Below, in pieces: positions 17,233 through 25,751 of a stretch of 53,726 nucleotides of DNA (positions are counted from its first letter, which is position 1; the number at the start of each line of letters is the position of its first letter). Source of the stretch: G013214665 sp964649815 (lineage in GTDB: Bacteria; Pseudomonadota; Alphaproteobacteria; Rhodobacterales; Rhodobacteraceae); assembly GCA_964649815.1 (NCBI GenBank), contig CAZYQC010000017.1, positions 1-53,726 of the forward strand, read 5' to 3'. A program made the translations under genes and the position numbers. A model generated the notes under the pieces. That model was not told where the DNA came from and did not search any database. It saw only the letters and a program-made list of their open reading frames with translations.

Positions 17233-18287
17233 TCCGCTGGTTCCGCTTGCTTGGCTGCTTTCTTTGCCTTCGCATCCCGCATCGCATCCAAGGACGACTG
17301 GAACGTGACATAATGTGGAAGCTTGAAATGGATGCAAAAGCCCGAGCTTTCGACACCCTCTGTGTGATACAGAAAGAACTCTTCCTCGGTGGCCGAGCCT
17401 TTGTCGGCGCCGGGGCTGTTCAAGTCGAGCGTTGCCGCCGCGATGCATTTGACCTCGTTCCAGCCAAAAGTCGCCGCATAGCCAATGCCCAGCTTATCGC
17501 CCTTTTTGTCAACGACCTCCGCCTGGCTGACCTTGACCCGGCCCGCTGAAAACGCGCGGCCGTCGGGATGCTGCACGTCGATCTCGGCCTCTGCCAACCG
17601 CAGCTCGTTCACGGTCGGATGCGCTTGGCCATAGCCGCGCATCGCCGCATAGCCCAACGCCAAAACACCGCCCGTTTCCGCGCGCGCAAGGCTTTGCAAG
17701 GTGTGCGCGCGTTTTGACGGGATCAGCAGCGGCTCTCGCGTGAGATCGGGAATGTCATTGCCAGTCGTCGCGTCCGCACTTGGCGGATCCAGCAGATCGT
17801 TTTCGGCCTGCCATGCGCTGACCGCGGGTTGGTACGCAGGCGACGGCGTTGCCGCAGGTTCAACCGGCGTTGGCGCATATGTTTCACCACGCAAGACGTC
17901 CGTGGCCAGGATGCGATGCGCATAGTCCAACGTCGGCCCCAACACTTGCCCGCCCGGGATATCCTTGAAGGCCGCCGAAATGCGCCGGTGCGTGAACAAA
18001 GTGTCTTGCTCAATCGCCTTGGCGACCTGCAGCCGCGGTTGCGTGGTGCGCCATGCCCGCAGCAACAAAACCGCCTCGTAAAGCTCGCCACCGGTCTGCG
18101 CCAAAGCCAGCGCTGCCAAATCTTCGTCATAGAGAGAGGCCTCTCCCATGACACGGTCAATCAGATAGGGAAGGCTTTTCTTGACGGTTTCGACGCGCGC
18201 TTGGTCGAACGCCCCCATTTCCTCTCGGAACAGACGTTCTGATTGCTCAATCGCCCGTTCGCCGCCGCGGGTTGCCACATACGCCAT
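17229..18287 (-). CDS. phnI: C-P lyase core subunit PhnI
   Basis: PhnI (352 aa) displaces adenine from ATP with phosphonate, with PhnG and PhnH, to make the ribose-phosphonate triphosphate. Family blocks are MAYVATRGGERAI, KDIPGGQVLGPTLDYAHR, the GYAAMRGYGQ-HP segment, GIGYAATFGWNE-K and HFKLPHYVTFQ near the C-terminus, with both histidines of the H-x4-H metal motif kept. It shares one base with phnH (TGATG) and four with phnJ. Unlike PhnJ, it shows no loss of key residues. Confidence 0.93.
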   Translation of the reverse strand: MAYVATRGGERAIEQSERLFREEMGAFDQARVETVKKSLPYLIDRVMGEASLYDEDLAALALAQTGGELYEAVLLLRAWRTTQPRLQVAKAIEQDTLFTHRRISAAFKDIPGGQVLGPTLDYAHRILATDVLRGETYAPTPVEPAATPSPAYQPAVSAWQAENDLLDPPSADATTGNDIPDLTREPLLIPSKRAHTLQSLARAETGGVLALGYAAMRGYGQAHPTVNELRLAEAEIDVQHPDGRAFSAGRVKVSQAEVVDKKGDKLGIGYAATFGWNEVKCIAAATLDLNSPGADKGSATEEEFFLYHTEGVESSGFCIHFKLPHYVTFQSSLDAMRDAKAKKAAKQAEPAE

Positions 18288-18823
18288 CAGAGCACCTCTA
18301 CTTTTGTGGACCGGGGGAGCCCGATGATCCTTGCGCCATCCACAAGGATCAAATCGAACCCCATCGGATACCTCAGCCGCGCATCGCGGGCCGCCCAAAA
18401 TCCATCCGGTAATCCGCCCAAGCTAAGGACGTGATCCCCGTTGACGCCCGGACCTGTCAGACGCAGCGCGCTGCCTTGGTCAAACCGCGCGCGCACAATC
18501 ACCGTCGCCCCGTTATCCGGGTAAAGATCGCTGCCGATGGCAATGTCGGCCAGTTGCGCAGGCGAGGCTTGCGCGCCCAGAAACACGTGGTCTGCCACAC
18601 CGATATCGGCGACCTCTGCCCCTGTGCGCATGATCTCGGGCAAGAGCAACGGATCAGCCGAATAGACCCGGCATTCCCGATCCAAGAGCGCCTTGATAAT
18701 CGGAGCTTCGCCCGGTTCGGGCAATGTGCGGCTTTGGCCGGGGCGGCTGAGGGACCACAGCAGCGCATCAAATGCTGCGTTTTCAAGGTGTTCGGCCTGG
18801 CTAGGGTGTGGCGCTGCAAGCAT
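18287..18823 (-). CDS. phnH: C-P lyase core subunit PhnH
   Basis: A 178-residue PhnH: FDALLWSLSRPGQSRTLP at the N-terminus, ADHVFLG, GSDLYPDNGATVIV and the LTGPGV-G-L-L-GLP-GFW block typical of the family, ending DLILVD-ARIIGLPRST. ATG 18823 shares a base with the phnG stop. It forms part of the PhnGHIJ core in the cytoplasm. Confidence 0.92.
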   Translation of the reverse strand: MLAAPHPSQAEHLENAAFDALLWSLSRPGQSRTLPEPGEAPIIKALLDRECRVYSADPLLLPEIMRTGAEVADIGVADHVFLGAQASPAQLADIAIGSDLYPDNGATVIVRARFDQGSALRLTGPGVNGDHVLSLGGLPDGFWAARDARLRYPMGFDLILVDGARIIGLPRSTKVEVL

Positions 18824-19230
18824 CAGAACGTCTCCATGTTGACGCGCGTTGCTTCGACCCGCCGCAGTGTCTCTGTGTCCTGATCGGCCAGCGCTTGCGC
18901 CTCTTGGGCGCAAAATGCTGTGCAATCCTCAAGCCGCACTTGCGTTGACAACGCCAGATCGACAAGCGCCATCGCCATCGAAGCCTCCAGATCATGCCCG
19001 CGGCGCATCCCATAGCCTTGCACATCATCTTTGCGGATGTGCGCTTCGCTCATCAGGACTTCGCCCAGATGAAACGCCACACCACCGGCCGTGTCGCGTA
19101 TCGGAAGCATGACCAACCCGCTGCGAGACTGCAGCACGTCGATCGCGCCCAAATCCGGGATCAATGTCTCGGCAAACGCTTTCAGGCGCGTGGCATCCGC
19201 CCGTGCGAGCGTGCTCAGCTTGTCATCCAT
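18823..19230 (-). CDS. phnG: C-P lyase core subunit PhnG
   Basis: A 135-residue PhnG with GLVMLPIRDTAGGVAFHLGE, MSEAHI and GYGMRRGHDLEASMAMALVD, which are characteristic of the family. It follows phnF with an eight-base overlap (ATG at 19230, phnF stop at 19223-19225) and is the first structural gene of the operon. Confidence 0.92.
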   Translation of the reverse strand: MDDKLSTLARADATRLKAFAETLIPDLGAIDVLQSRSGLVMLPIRDTAGGVAFHLGEVLMSEAHIRKDDVQGYGMRRGHDLEASMAMALVDLALSTQVRLEDCTAFCAQEAQALADQDTETLRRVEATRVNMETF

Positions 19231-19939
19231 CAGAAGCCTCCATGATAAAGGTCACGCGCGCCGCAGACCAAATGACGCGACTGCTCGAAATTGGGGTGCC
19301 GTCCGGCGTGCCATCGACGGCGGACACGACCATGACAGGCACATCCGCGTGTTGTTTGAGCGTCTTAGCCTCGTCTGGTCTTGCCGATCGCGAATAGAAA
19401 GAGGTGTGCAACCGGACATAATCTTCGATCCCGAACGACCGATAGGTCTCGGTGGTCGAGCCCAAAATATCACGCCGTTCGGCAAAGTCAGGGAACCGCT
19501 CTGCCGGGTGATAGGCACAGCCAAAAGCAACCGGCAAATCATTTGCAAGCGTGATCCGCTGGCTTTCAATGACCAGCGCCCCTGAGTTAAGCAACAGCGC
19601 CTTGGCAACATCTTTCGGTGCCGGAATACGCGCGGCGGACATCAATTGGCTTGTGACATCAACACCTTGCGGGACAAGGTTGCGCCGCAATCGGGTGCGC
19701 TTGCCGACATGATAGGTCAGCCGCGGGGTCTGCGCGACAAAGGTGCCGCGCCCTTGTTCAATGCTGATCCGCCCATCCCGGGCCAGAGCCTCGAGCGCGC
19801 GGCGCACCGAATGGCGCCCTGCCCCGAACCGAGCGGCAAGCTGCGGTTCAGTCGGCAATTGATCCCCCGCTGACAGGCGCCCGTCGCGAATGTCTTGGGT
19901 GATCTTGTTTTTGATGTGCAGCCAGGTTTCGCGTTTCAT
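19223..19939 (-). CDS. phnF: GntR/HutC-family phosphonate regulator PhnF
   Basis: A 238-residue HutC-subfamily GntR regulator: winged HTH at residues 1-70 (GDQLPTEPQLAARFGAGRHSVRRALEAL, then GRGTFVA) and a UTRA ligand domain with ESQRITLANDLPVAFG, YHPAERFPDF and the late FYSRSARPDEA. It leads the phnG-M operon and its start lies eight bases from a perfect-armed palindrome that recurs before phnC, so autoregulation plus repression of phnC-D-E-E is likely. Ligand unknown, presumably a phosphonate or ribosylated intermediate. Confidence 0.92.
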   Translation of the reverse strand: MKRETWLHIKNKITQDIRDGRLSAGDQLPTEPQLAARFGAGRHSVRRALEALARDGRISIEQGRGTFVAQTPRLTYHVGKRTRLRRNLVPQGVDVTSQLMSAARIPAPKDVAKALLLNSGALVIESQRITLANDLPVAFGCAYHPAERFPDFAERRDILGSTTETYRSFGIEDYVRLHTSFYSRSARPDEAKTLKQHADVPVMVVSAVDGTPDGTPISSSRVIWSAARVTFIMEASDG

Positions 19940-19946
19940 TTGGGTG

Positions 19947-19962
19947 ATTCATCCGAATGAAT
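19947..19962 (-). promoter_or_regulatory. Probable PhnF operator at the phnF promoter
   Basis: ATTCATCCGAATGAAT consists of perfect inverted ATTCAT/ATGAAT arms around CCGA. It lies just upstream of the phnF start and recurs with one change before phnC (13535-13550). Confidence 0.72.
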
Positions 19963-19981
19963 TTCGGGATAGGTCCCGCGC

Positions 19982-19999
19982 ATGACAAAGCCATGACGG
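19982..19999 (-). promoter_or_regulatory. Pho-box-like repeat upstream of phnF
   Basis: On the minus strand the bases read CCGTCAT-GGCT-TTGTCAT. Each 7-mer matches the PhoB consensus CTGTCAT at six of seven positions, and the 11-base repeat distance is the canonical one. The site is 40-60 bases upstream of the phnF start and before the PhnF palindrome, which fits PhoB activation under phosphate limitation. Confidence 0.62.
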
Positions 20000-20385
20000 T
20001 TTGCACATTCCCGGCGAAGTTTTGAAGGCTAGGCGTGCCGGACGCCCCGTGCGCGCGCAGAGGCGCAGTCGTTTGCGGCGCGATGGTGCTGAGGCTTTGT
20101 GAGCTTTTGGTGTGTGGTCGCATCAGCCGCCGCGTTGGCGCGGGCGGAGTGGCAAGCGTCTTGTGAGGGTCGAGACCTCTGACTTCGCTGGCACCAAAGC
20201 CTCATCCACGCGATGGGCATGTTGGCCTTCTGCCCAGCACACGAAAAACCCGCCTACGGCATACCATTTGGGCGGCCGGTTTTCTGGCCGGCGTTCAAGG
20301 CAGCAAACCCGGCTGGTTCGGCCGTGGCAGACGCACTACCAAGTCCCTGGCCCGGTTCACAGATCGGCGCGCCTAATGGCGCCAA
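20000..20385. other. Spacer between phnF promoter and the glycosidase gene
   Basis: No convincing gene in either strand. Short open frames on the plus strand lack ribosome sites and family resemblance. A weak GC-rich stem (CGGCC/GGCCG around 20272-20292) might act in termination of the gene at 20386-22500, but no T-run is seen. Confidence 0.4.
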
Positions 20386-22500
20386 TCAAATGTACCAAAT
20401 CCCATCGTCAATCGCGGGCGCGGTCTGGGCCACATTCTCGGCACTCTCCGAGAAATGGACCAGCATATCTGCCCGGCTCCGCCCGTCATTTTGCAGATCG
20501 CGCCAAAAGTCAAAGCCCGCTTGGTCCGGCGTTCGGTCAAGCACATTTTGATAGAGCAGCGTCAGAAAATCCATGTCCGACAACGTGCTGGGCGCGCCAT
20601 AGAGGCTTTGAAATTCGGCCGACAGGATGAATTGATTGGCCATGCCAAAGAGGTCAACAGCGCCAGCATCCAGCTGATCGATCCAGAACCCCAACCCCGC
20701 ATCATCTGGCGTACGGTCAAAGCACGCCTGATACAGGCGATAGGCCTCGCCCGCATTGCCGTCTGCATCAAAGGCCCACGTTCCGTCGTTGAACGCGATC
20801 CGCTCAACGTCAGACAAAGTCACATCGTCAGACATCCAATCCAGCGCCATAAGGACTGTCTCACCTTGGCCCGTCTGCAGGGAAACCTCTGACGCGGCGC
20901 TGTCTACGACCAGGACATCCAACCCGTCGCCACCGCTCACGCTTTGCATGTGGTCTTCAAAAAGCAGCTGCCCCTCAAAAACCTCGTCCGAGGTCTTGAG
21001 CTGTGCGACAGGCGCTTGGTCAGCGCCAATTGTGATCTGGACAACTTCGAAGGGCTTCAGCACCAGATCAATGTCGCCGGGGTCGGAAAACGTCAGGTCC
21101 AAGAGACGCACGTCGACATCGTGCTCGTTGTAATAATACGGCGAGCCGTCCACCAAAACGCTTTGCGCTTTTTCCCCAGTCTCCCACTGGCGTCCGTTTG
21201 ACGTTGTCTCATCCATGACGATGTGAACAGCCGAAACAGAATGCCCGACCGGCACAAAGCCCGACAGATCAAGCGAGATGTCTTGCACATCGAAACTGCG
21301 CGACGACACGTAAAACACAGTTTCGTCCGCGTCTCCGTAGCTGTTGATCTCAATGCCACCTGTGGCGTTTGTAAATTGCGCGTTAAGCAATTCTTTTCCG
21401 ACAAGCGCGTCGGACATCAGTTCAAACAAAGCACCCTGGATCGAGTTGGTCACCCGACCAGCATCGTCCAGCCGCACACCTTGATCCGTGTCAAGCGTCA
21501 GCACCGTTCGCGTGTGAAGATCAAGCGCCCAGATATGCGCCGCGTCGACGCCCATCGAGATCATGTTTTCGAACTGCTCTAAGATCGTCGATCCGGCGAC
21601 CATCCCGTGCTGAGACGTTGCAGAGGTTTTCACATTCCATTCGGTGATGTGAAGATCCAGCTCCTTGTCAAAGGCCGCATCCCAAACCGCTATGTCCTTG
21701 TTGATATAGTTCTTTTCGTTGCTGCCGCCGGTGAATTCGACATGGTCTTTGTTGTAATAATAATGCTCCACCACCCCATCGATGGCCGCGCGGGCCTCGA
21801 GGCTTAGCTGATCTATGAGTGTCAGATTGGCCTCTTTGTTGCGGGCCAAAAAGTCCTGAACGCCGGGTGTGGCCTGAAACAAGGAACCTTCGTTGCCCGC
21901 CGTGGCCATCTGGACCAATATCTGTGGCTGCTGATCCTCTGGAACGCCTGCCGTCGCCATCCCGTCGGCGAGTGCTTCGGCGGCGGCAGAGGCTTTGATG
22001 CCGTATTCGACCTCGCCCATAACCCAATGCTCGTTGCCGATTTCAAAGGCTTCGACCACATCGCCATATTGCTGCATGACCAATTCTGCAAAACGCGCAA
22101 TGTCGTCCGCAGATTGTTGAAAGGCATCCGCGCTCATGCCTTTGGTCGGAATGATGAGCGTGGCTTTCGTTGGTTGGCCGGTTGCCTGGGTTTGGGCAAG
22201 GCACCACTCAAGAAAGTTCACCAACTCGGGCCGCAATGCGCCGTCGACCAGCTTAATCGTGTTGATCCAATCCACCCCGTCCACCGGAAGGCGTCCGTTG
22301 CCCTGTATCGCGTTCGGGTTCATATCGGCCTGCCCGCCGCCAAACCTTAGGTTTTGGATGGACAGGCTGTCTGTGGCTTGCGTGTAGGTCGCGTCAGGAA
22401 CGCCAGCTTGTGTTTGGGTAAAGACAGTGTTCGCACCGAACATGCCCTGAGAAACAATATTCCCAGAGTTCTCCAACTCCGTCAGTTTCAAAAATCGCAT
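20386..22500 (-). CDS. Secreted glycoside hydrolase-like protein with DUF4214 C-terminus
   Basis: A 704-residue acidic protein with no N-terminal signal peptide. Residues 1-450 look like a clan GH-A glycosidase: LRFGGGQAD near 51, AFEIGNEHW with candidate acid/base Glu157, and LHITEW with candidate nucleophile Glu287, as in GH51/GH39/GH79-like enzymes. A middle beta-rich domain follows, then DUF4214 (about 590-695) with paired YQACFDRTPDDAGLGFW and YQNVLDRTPDQAGFDFW repeats. DUF4214 with no signal peptide suggests type I secretion. Substrate unknown, perhaps an algal polysaccharide. Transcribed alone; the AT-rich region upstream holds the promoter. Confidence 0.72.
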   Translation of the reverse strand: MRFLKLTELENSGNIVSQGMFGANTVFTQTQAGVPDATYTQATDSLSIQNLRFGGGQADMNPNAIQGNGRLPVDGVDWINTIKLVDGALRPELVNFLEWCLAQTQATGQPTKATLIIPTKGMSADAFQQSADDIARFAELVMQQYGDVVEAFEIGNEHWVMGEVEYGIKASAAAEALADGMATAGVPEDQQPQILVQMATAGNEGSLFQATPGVQDFLARNKEANLTLIDQLSLEARAAIDGVVEHYYYNKDHVEFTGGSNEKNYINKDIAVWDAAFDKELDLHITEWNVKTSATSQHGMVAGSTILEQFENMISMGVDAAHIWALDLHTRTVLTLDTDQGVRLDDAGRVTNSIQGALFELMSDALVGKELLNAQFTNATGGIEINSYGDADETVFYVSSRSFDVQDISLDLSGFVPVGHSVSAVHIVMDETTSNGRQWETGEKAQSVLVDGSPYYYNEHDVDVRLLDLTFSDPGDIDLVLKPFEVVQITIGADQAPVAQLKTSDEVFEGQLLFEDHMQSVSGGDGLDVLVVDSAASEVSLQTGQGETVLMALDWMSDDVTLSDVERIAFNDGTWAFDADGNAGEAYRLYQACFDRTPDDAGLGFWIDQLDAGAVDLFGMANQFILSAEFQSLYGAPSTLSDMDFLTLLYQNVLDRTPDQAGFDFWRDLQNDGRSRADMLVHFSESAENVAQTAPAIDDGIWYI

Positions 22501-22583
22501 TACTCATACCAATTCGCATCAGCGCCCCCGCTGCTTGATGCCCTCAATAAGTTAATTTTTTTGCCTTACTTCTGCCTCAAATG

Positions 22584-22643
22584 TTAACCATCGGTCGGAT
22601 TGAACTCCTAATTTTTCGTTAATTTTTCGGAAATCTTAACGAA
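22584..22643 (-). promoter_or_regulatory. AT-rich promoter region with CtrA-like sites and inverted repeat
   Basis: TTAACCAT at 22584-22591 equals the Caulobacter CtrA half-site, and CTAA-N7-TTAA occurs at 22608-22622. TAATTTTTCG repeats at 22609 and 22620, and TTCGTTAA (22615-22622) pairs with TTAACGAA (22636-22643). The block lies upstream of the minus-strand glycosidase gene. The rest of 22501-22905 shows no gene. Confidence 0.4.
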
Positions 22644-22905
22644 ATATCAGCGTCCTAGAGGTCAATCCGCACCAAGGCGGTTCATTGTGCACAGCTGGCC
22701 AACAAAACGTCGGTGCGTGCGCGAGTCGGTGCATGCATTGGGCTGGCGTGATCCGTGGATGCCGATTCCCAAACGCCCACGGATCTGAGCATCCAGCGAC
22801 CAAGCCACGATCTTCTTAGGCGGTGGGGCGCATGTGCAAGCTGTGATGATCCAAAGCCTCTCCAACCGCGTATATCCGGTAACCCTGATCAAAAGAGAGG
22901 CGATC

Positions 22906-23409
22906 ATGTTTCGCGTATTCACACTCCTCACAGCGACGTCCCTCCTGGCCAGCGGCCCACTGCTTGCCGGAGTGGAGGTTCGGTTTATCGAAGGTGCGCC
23001 CAAAGACCGCTTTATCGTCAAAAACGTTGGCGCGTGCGACCTAGAAGGCGCGATCGTGAACATCGATCTTTCGCCCTCTGCCGGCCAGTTGGTGTTTGAC
23101 GTCGCCGAGGCCGGCGTCGGCGTGGACGTATTTCAACCACTGGAACTCGTGGATGGCGCCGACGCGTTGGTTCAACCGCCCTTGGTCACAGACGGGCAGA
23201 CTTTCGTCACGCTAGAGGTGGCCACGCTCGCATCCGGCAGCAACATCTCTTTCACGATCGATGTGGATGACACGATCGGCCAACGCGAAATCACGGTCAG
23301 CGGTTCTGAGATCGAAGGCACGACCGTTTCTTATGTCAGTGGCGCGCAAACCAGTACGGCGGTCTTTTCCACTGATGCCCTCGCAAACCTGCCCATCGCA
23401 GATTGCTAA
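22906..23409 (+). CDS. Small secreted beta-rich protein, aggregation-factor-core-like
   Basis: A 167-residue protein with a clear signal peptide (MFRVFTLLTATSLLASGPLLAG, cleavage near residue 20). The mature part is beta-rich, with VRFIEGAPKDRF, CDLEGAIVNIDLS, SISFTIDVDDT-like and QREITVSGSEI stretches and one N-terminal and one C-terminal cysteine that may pair. Similar proteins in Roseobacter genomes are annotated as aggregation factor core; this is from memory and the function is not established. ATG 22906 follows AAGAGAGG; the longer frame from 22834 would bury the signal peptide. Confidence 0.65.
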   Translation: MFRVFTLLTATSLLASGPLLAGVEVRFIEGAPKDRFIVKNVGACDLEGAIVNIDLSPSAGQLVFDVAEAGVGVDVFQPLELVDGADALVQPPLVTDGQTFVTLEVATLASGSNISFTIDVDDTIGQREITVSGSEIEGTTVSYVSGAQTSTAVFSTDALANLPIADC

Positions 23410-23525
23410 GCAAACGGCCCACTGCACCGCCAACGGTCAAAGGACGCGTTCACAAGTTTGTAAGCGGGCTAGGTCCACGGCGGGTCAAATACGATATAGA
23501 GGTCATTCAGCCTTCGGAGACAGTC

Positions 23526-23813
23526 ATGAAACCCACTCAACTGGCCCTCTTTCTAGCAGTTGCACTCTCAGCGCCGCCAAGCTTTGCGCAATCCTCAAAT
23601 GACAGCGTGCGCGTTCAGGCAGGTCACTTCTGCCATCAAAACAAATGCGTCCGTTTTTCGCGTGATCTGGGCTCTGTTTCGATCCAAGGTCGGCGCCCCG
23701 TCTCGATTGCCGAGCTTAACCTGGCCAACGATCCCGTCGTATCGTCCGAAACGTTCCGAGAAATCTTTCATCTGGCGCTCAGACAAAGTGGGGTGCACGG
23801 CAATCGCGGTTGA
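23526..23813 (+). CDS. Small secreted protein of unknown function
   Basis: A 95-residue protein starting at ATG 23526 behind GGAGA. It opens with a signal peptide (MKPTQLALFLAVALSAPPSFA) and has a C-x4-C pair (CHQNKC). No family is recognised. The longer frame from 23403 overlaps the preceding gene and would place the signal peptide internally. A strong hairpin with T-run follows at 23903. Probably a periplasmic or secreted protein. Confidence 0.6.
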   Translation: MKPTQLALFLAVALSAPPSFAQSSNDSVRVQAGHFCHQNKCVRFSRDLGSVSIQGRRPVSIAELNLANDPVVSSETFREIFHLALRQSGVHGNRG

Positions 23814-23900
23814 GCTTTGCCTGGCGGTCGCTCGCCTAGCACAAAACCGGGATCGCTGGGTCATAGCAATGGTGGCGGGGAACCGTGTTCCTGACCTGAG

Positions 23901-25085
23901 TTAAGCGCCGCGTGCTTTGCCCGCGGCGCTTTTCAAAACCCAGACAATCGACCCCACAACCACACCCCAAAACGCTCCGCTGATGCCGAACAAGGTCATA
24001 CCACTTGCGGCAATCAAAAACGTCAATGCCGGCGCCTCTAACTGCTTGGTGTCACTGAGTGCTGCGGAAATCGACCCAACGAAAGCCGGGATAAGCGCCA
24101 ATCCAGCAACCGCAGTCACGAGCGCTATGGGCGCCAGGTTCGCATATGTGACCACAACGCCAGCCGCGAACGCCAAAGCCACGTAAACCACGCCAGACGT
24201 GAAAGCCGCCCAAAAACGTGCCTCTGGCTTGGGGCCAGCGTCTTCGCCTGCCATCATCGCCGCCGTGATCGCCGACATGTTGACGGGCACAGCCCCGAAC
24301 GGGGCGATTGCAAGACTGACCAAGCCGGTGTTGCGGATAAGCGGCTGGCGTTTCACGGCGTAACCGTTCAACTCCAAGACTGCAAAGCCGGGAATGTTCT
24401 GACCTGCCATCGTGACGAGGTAGAGCGGGAGCGCGATTGAAAAGAACGATTGCGTGGTAAAGGTCGGCGCTACCAAAGCGACCGCAGGCATCCACGCGCC
24501 CGCGACTTGGGGTTCAGCGCCTGATGTTTCGACCCCAAAAATGAGAACCCCCAAAAAAGCGAGAACGGCAAAAGGCATTGCAGCCAGCCTGTTCCAGCTA
24601 AGCCCAATCATCCACGCAACCAGCACCGGCAGCACAAGCAACGGCAGAGACCCGAGCGCCAATGCTGGCGCCAAGCACAGCTTTAGCAAAACCCCCGCCA
24701 AGAGCGCGTTCGCAATCGGTTTTGGAATTGCCGAAACGACCCGTCCGACAGCCGGGACAATCCCGGTCAATATGATTAAGACAGAACAATAAATCAGCGC
24801 GCCAACCGCCTCGCTGAACCCGCCGGGCAAGGTCGCCGTCGCAGCGAGGAACGCAGCACCCGGTGTCGACCAAGCAACTGCGGCTGGGATGCGCGTGGCA
24901 AGCGACAGCCACATGCTGCACACGCCCATCCCAAGCGTCGCAAAAAAGAGCCCGGTCGCAGCTTGTGCGTCGCTGGCGCCCATCGCCGTCAAACCAGCAA
25001 GCACAATCGCAAAGGAGGCCGAATACCCAACGAATGCGGCCAGCACCCCCATAGAAACGGCGGGTAATGATAGGTCAGAGGTCAT
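23901..25085 (-). CDS. benE: BenE-family benzoate/H+ symporter-like transporter
   Basis: A 394-residue membrane protein with about eleven to twelve hydrophobic segments. Family features include SLATRIPAAVAWSTPGAAFL, the GFSEAVGALIYCSVLIILTG segment, GQNIPGFAVLELNGY and a C-terminal SGAFWGVVVGSIVW. BenE proteins are thought to import aromatic acids such as benzoate with protons. No aromatic-degradation genes are nearby, so the substrate is open. It stands alone, convergent with the small secreted-protein genes. Confidence 0.87.
   Translation of the reverse strand: MTSDLSLPAVSMGVLAAFVGYSASFAIVLAGLTAMGASDAQAATGLFFATLGMGVCSMWLSLATRIPAAVAWSTPGAAFLAATATLPGGFSEAVGALIYCSVLIILTGIVPAVGRVVSAIPKPIANALLAGVLLKLCLAPALALGSLPLLVLPVLVAWMIGLSWNRLAAMPFAVLAFLGVLIFGVETSGAEPQVAGAWMPAVALVAPTFTTQSFFSIALPLYLVTMAGQNIPGFAVLELNGYAVKRQPLIRNTGLVSLAIAPFGAVPVNMSAITAAMMAGEDAGPKPEARFWAAFTSGVVYVALAFAAGVVVTYANLAPIALVTAVAGLALIPAFVGSISAALSDTKQLEAPALTFLIAASGMTLFGISGAFWGVVVGSIVWVLKSAAGKARGA
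23903..23934 (+). terminator. Factor-independent terminator, also inside the benE 3' end
   Basis: AAGCGCCGCG (23903-23912) pairs perfectly with CGCGGCGCTT (23922-23931), followed on the plus strand by TTTTC. It suits termination of the small secreted-protein gene, while on the minus strand the same bases code the last residues and stop of benE. Confidence 0.7.
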
Positions 25086-25406
25086 GAGCGTTCTTCGTCT
25101 TGCTCTGGATTTGCGCGACTGTCGCAGACCTTGTGTGATTTCGCCAGGACAGGTCGTGCGACTTGACCTCTGTCAACGCTCTGATCTGTGCCCAAACAGG
25201 ACACGCCGGGCATGATTGGCCCCTTTTTGGAACCTGCTGGGCGGTTATGGCGCGAAAAATTTTGATCAAGACACCGCTGGATCCCGCGTCACAAACAGCG
25301 AGGTTTTCAAAGTTTCGGAAAAAAATTTTGGTCGATGTCCTTTGCCCGTGTCATCATTCGTCATGTCATTGAAAGCACCAACGCTTTTGATAACTGGAGA
25401 AGATAC
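25086..25406. other. Divergent promoter region between benE and the DGPF/sigma pair
   Basis: No gene seen in these 321 bases. The part next to the DGPF gene is AT-richer and carries repeated TGTC elements (TGTCCTTTGCCCGTGTCATC around 25337-25356, then ATGTCATTG). They may be the ECF promoter, as ECF42 groups often drive their own DGPF genes, but the match is not exact. Confidence 0.3.
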
Positions 25407-25751
25407 ATGCGCTATACCTTTCTGACTTACTCGCGCCCCGAAGACTTTGCCAACGTTCCACCAGAAGAACTTGGCCAGCTCAAAGGTCTTTTCGGAGCTT
25501 ACATCGGCTCTCTCAAAGAGGCGGGAATTTTGGTCGGGGTTGATTGGCTACAACCGGTCAGCAACGCGACGACGGTATCAGAAGGTGGCGACCGCATCCA
25601 AGACGGGCCATTCGCGGAAACCAAAGAAACGCTGGGCGGCTACATGACGATCGAGGTCCCCGACCTGGATACGGCGATCGCTTGGGCCAAAAAATGCCCT
25701 ATGGCAAAATACGGTGCCGTGGAAATTCGCCCCACCGCAATGGACGCCTAG
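25407..25751 (+). CDS. YCII-related DGPF-domain protein
   Basis: A 114-residue alpha/beta-barrel protein with the diagnostic DGPFAETKETLGGY (residues 66-79) and EVPDLDTAIAWAKKCP. DGPF proteins are regularly encoded beside ECF42 sigma factors, as here. ATG 25407 is chosen over the frame start at 25335, which lacks a ribosome site. Its TAG stop overlaps the next gene's GTG by one base, indicating coupled translation. Biochemical function of DGPF proteins is unknown. Confidence 0.88.
   Translation: MRYTFLTYSRPEDFANVPPEELGQLKGLFGAYIGSLKEAGILVGVDWLQPVSNATTVSEGGDRIQDGPFAETKETLGGYMTIEVPDLDTAIAWAKKCPMAKYGAVEIRPTAMDA

Noticed and set aside
20213..20551. Plus-strand 112-aa frame in the phnF/glycosidase gap
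   Set aside because: Starts protein-like but lacks a ribosome site, overlaps the 3' end of the glycosidase gene antisense, and has no recognised homologue.
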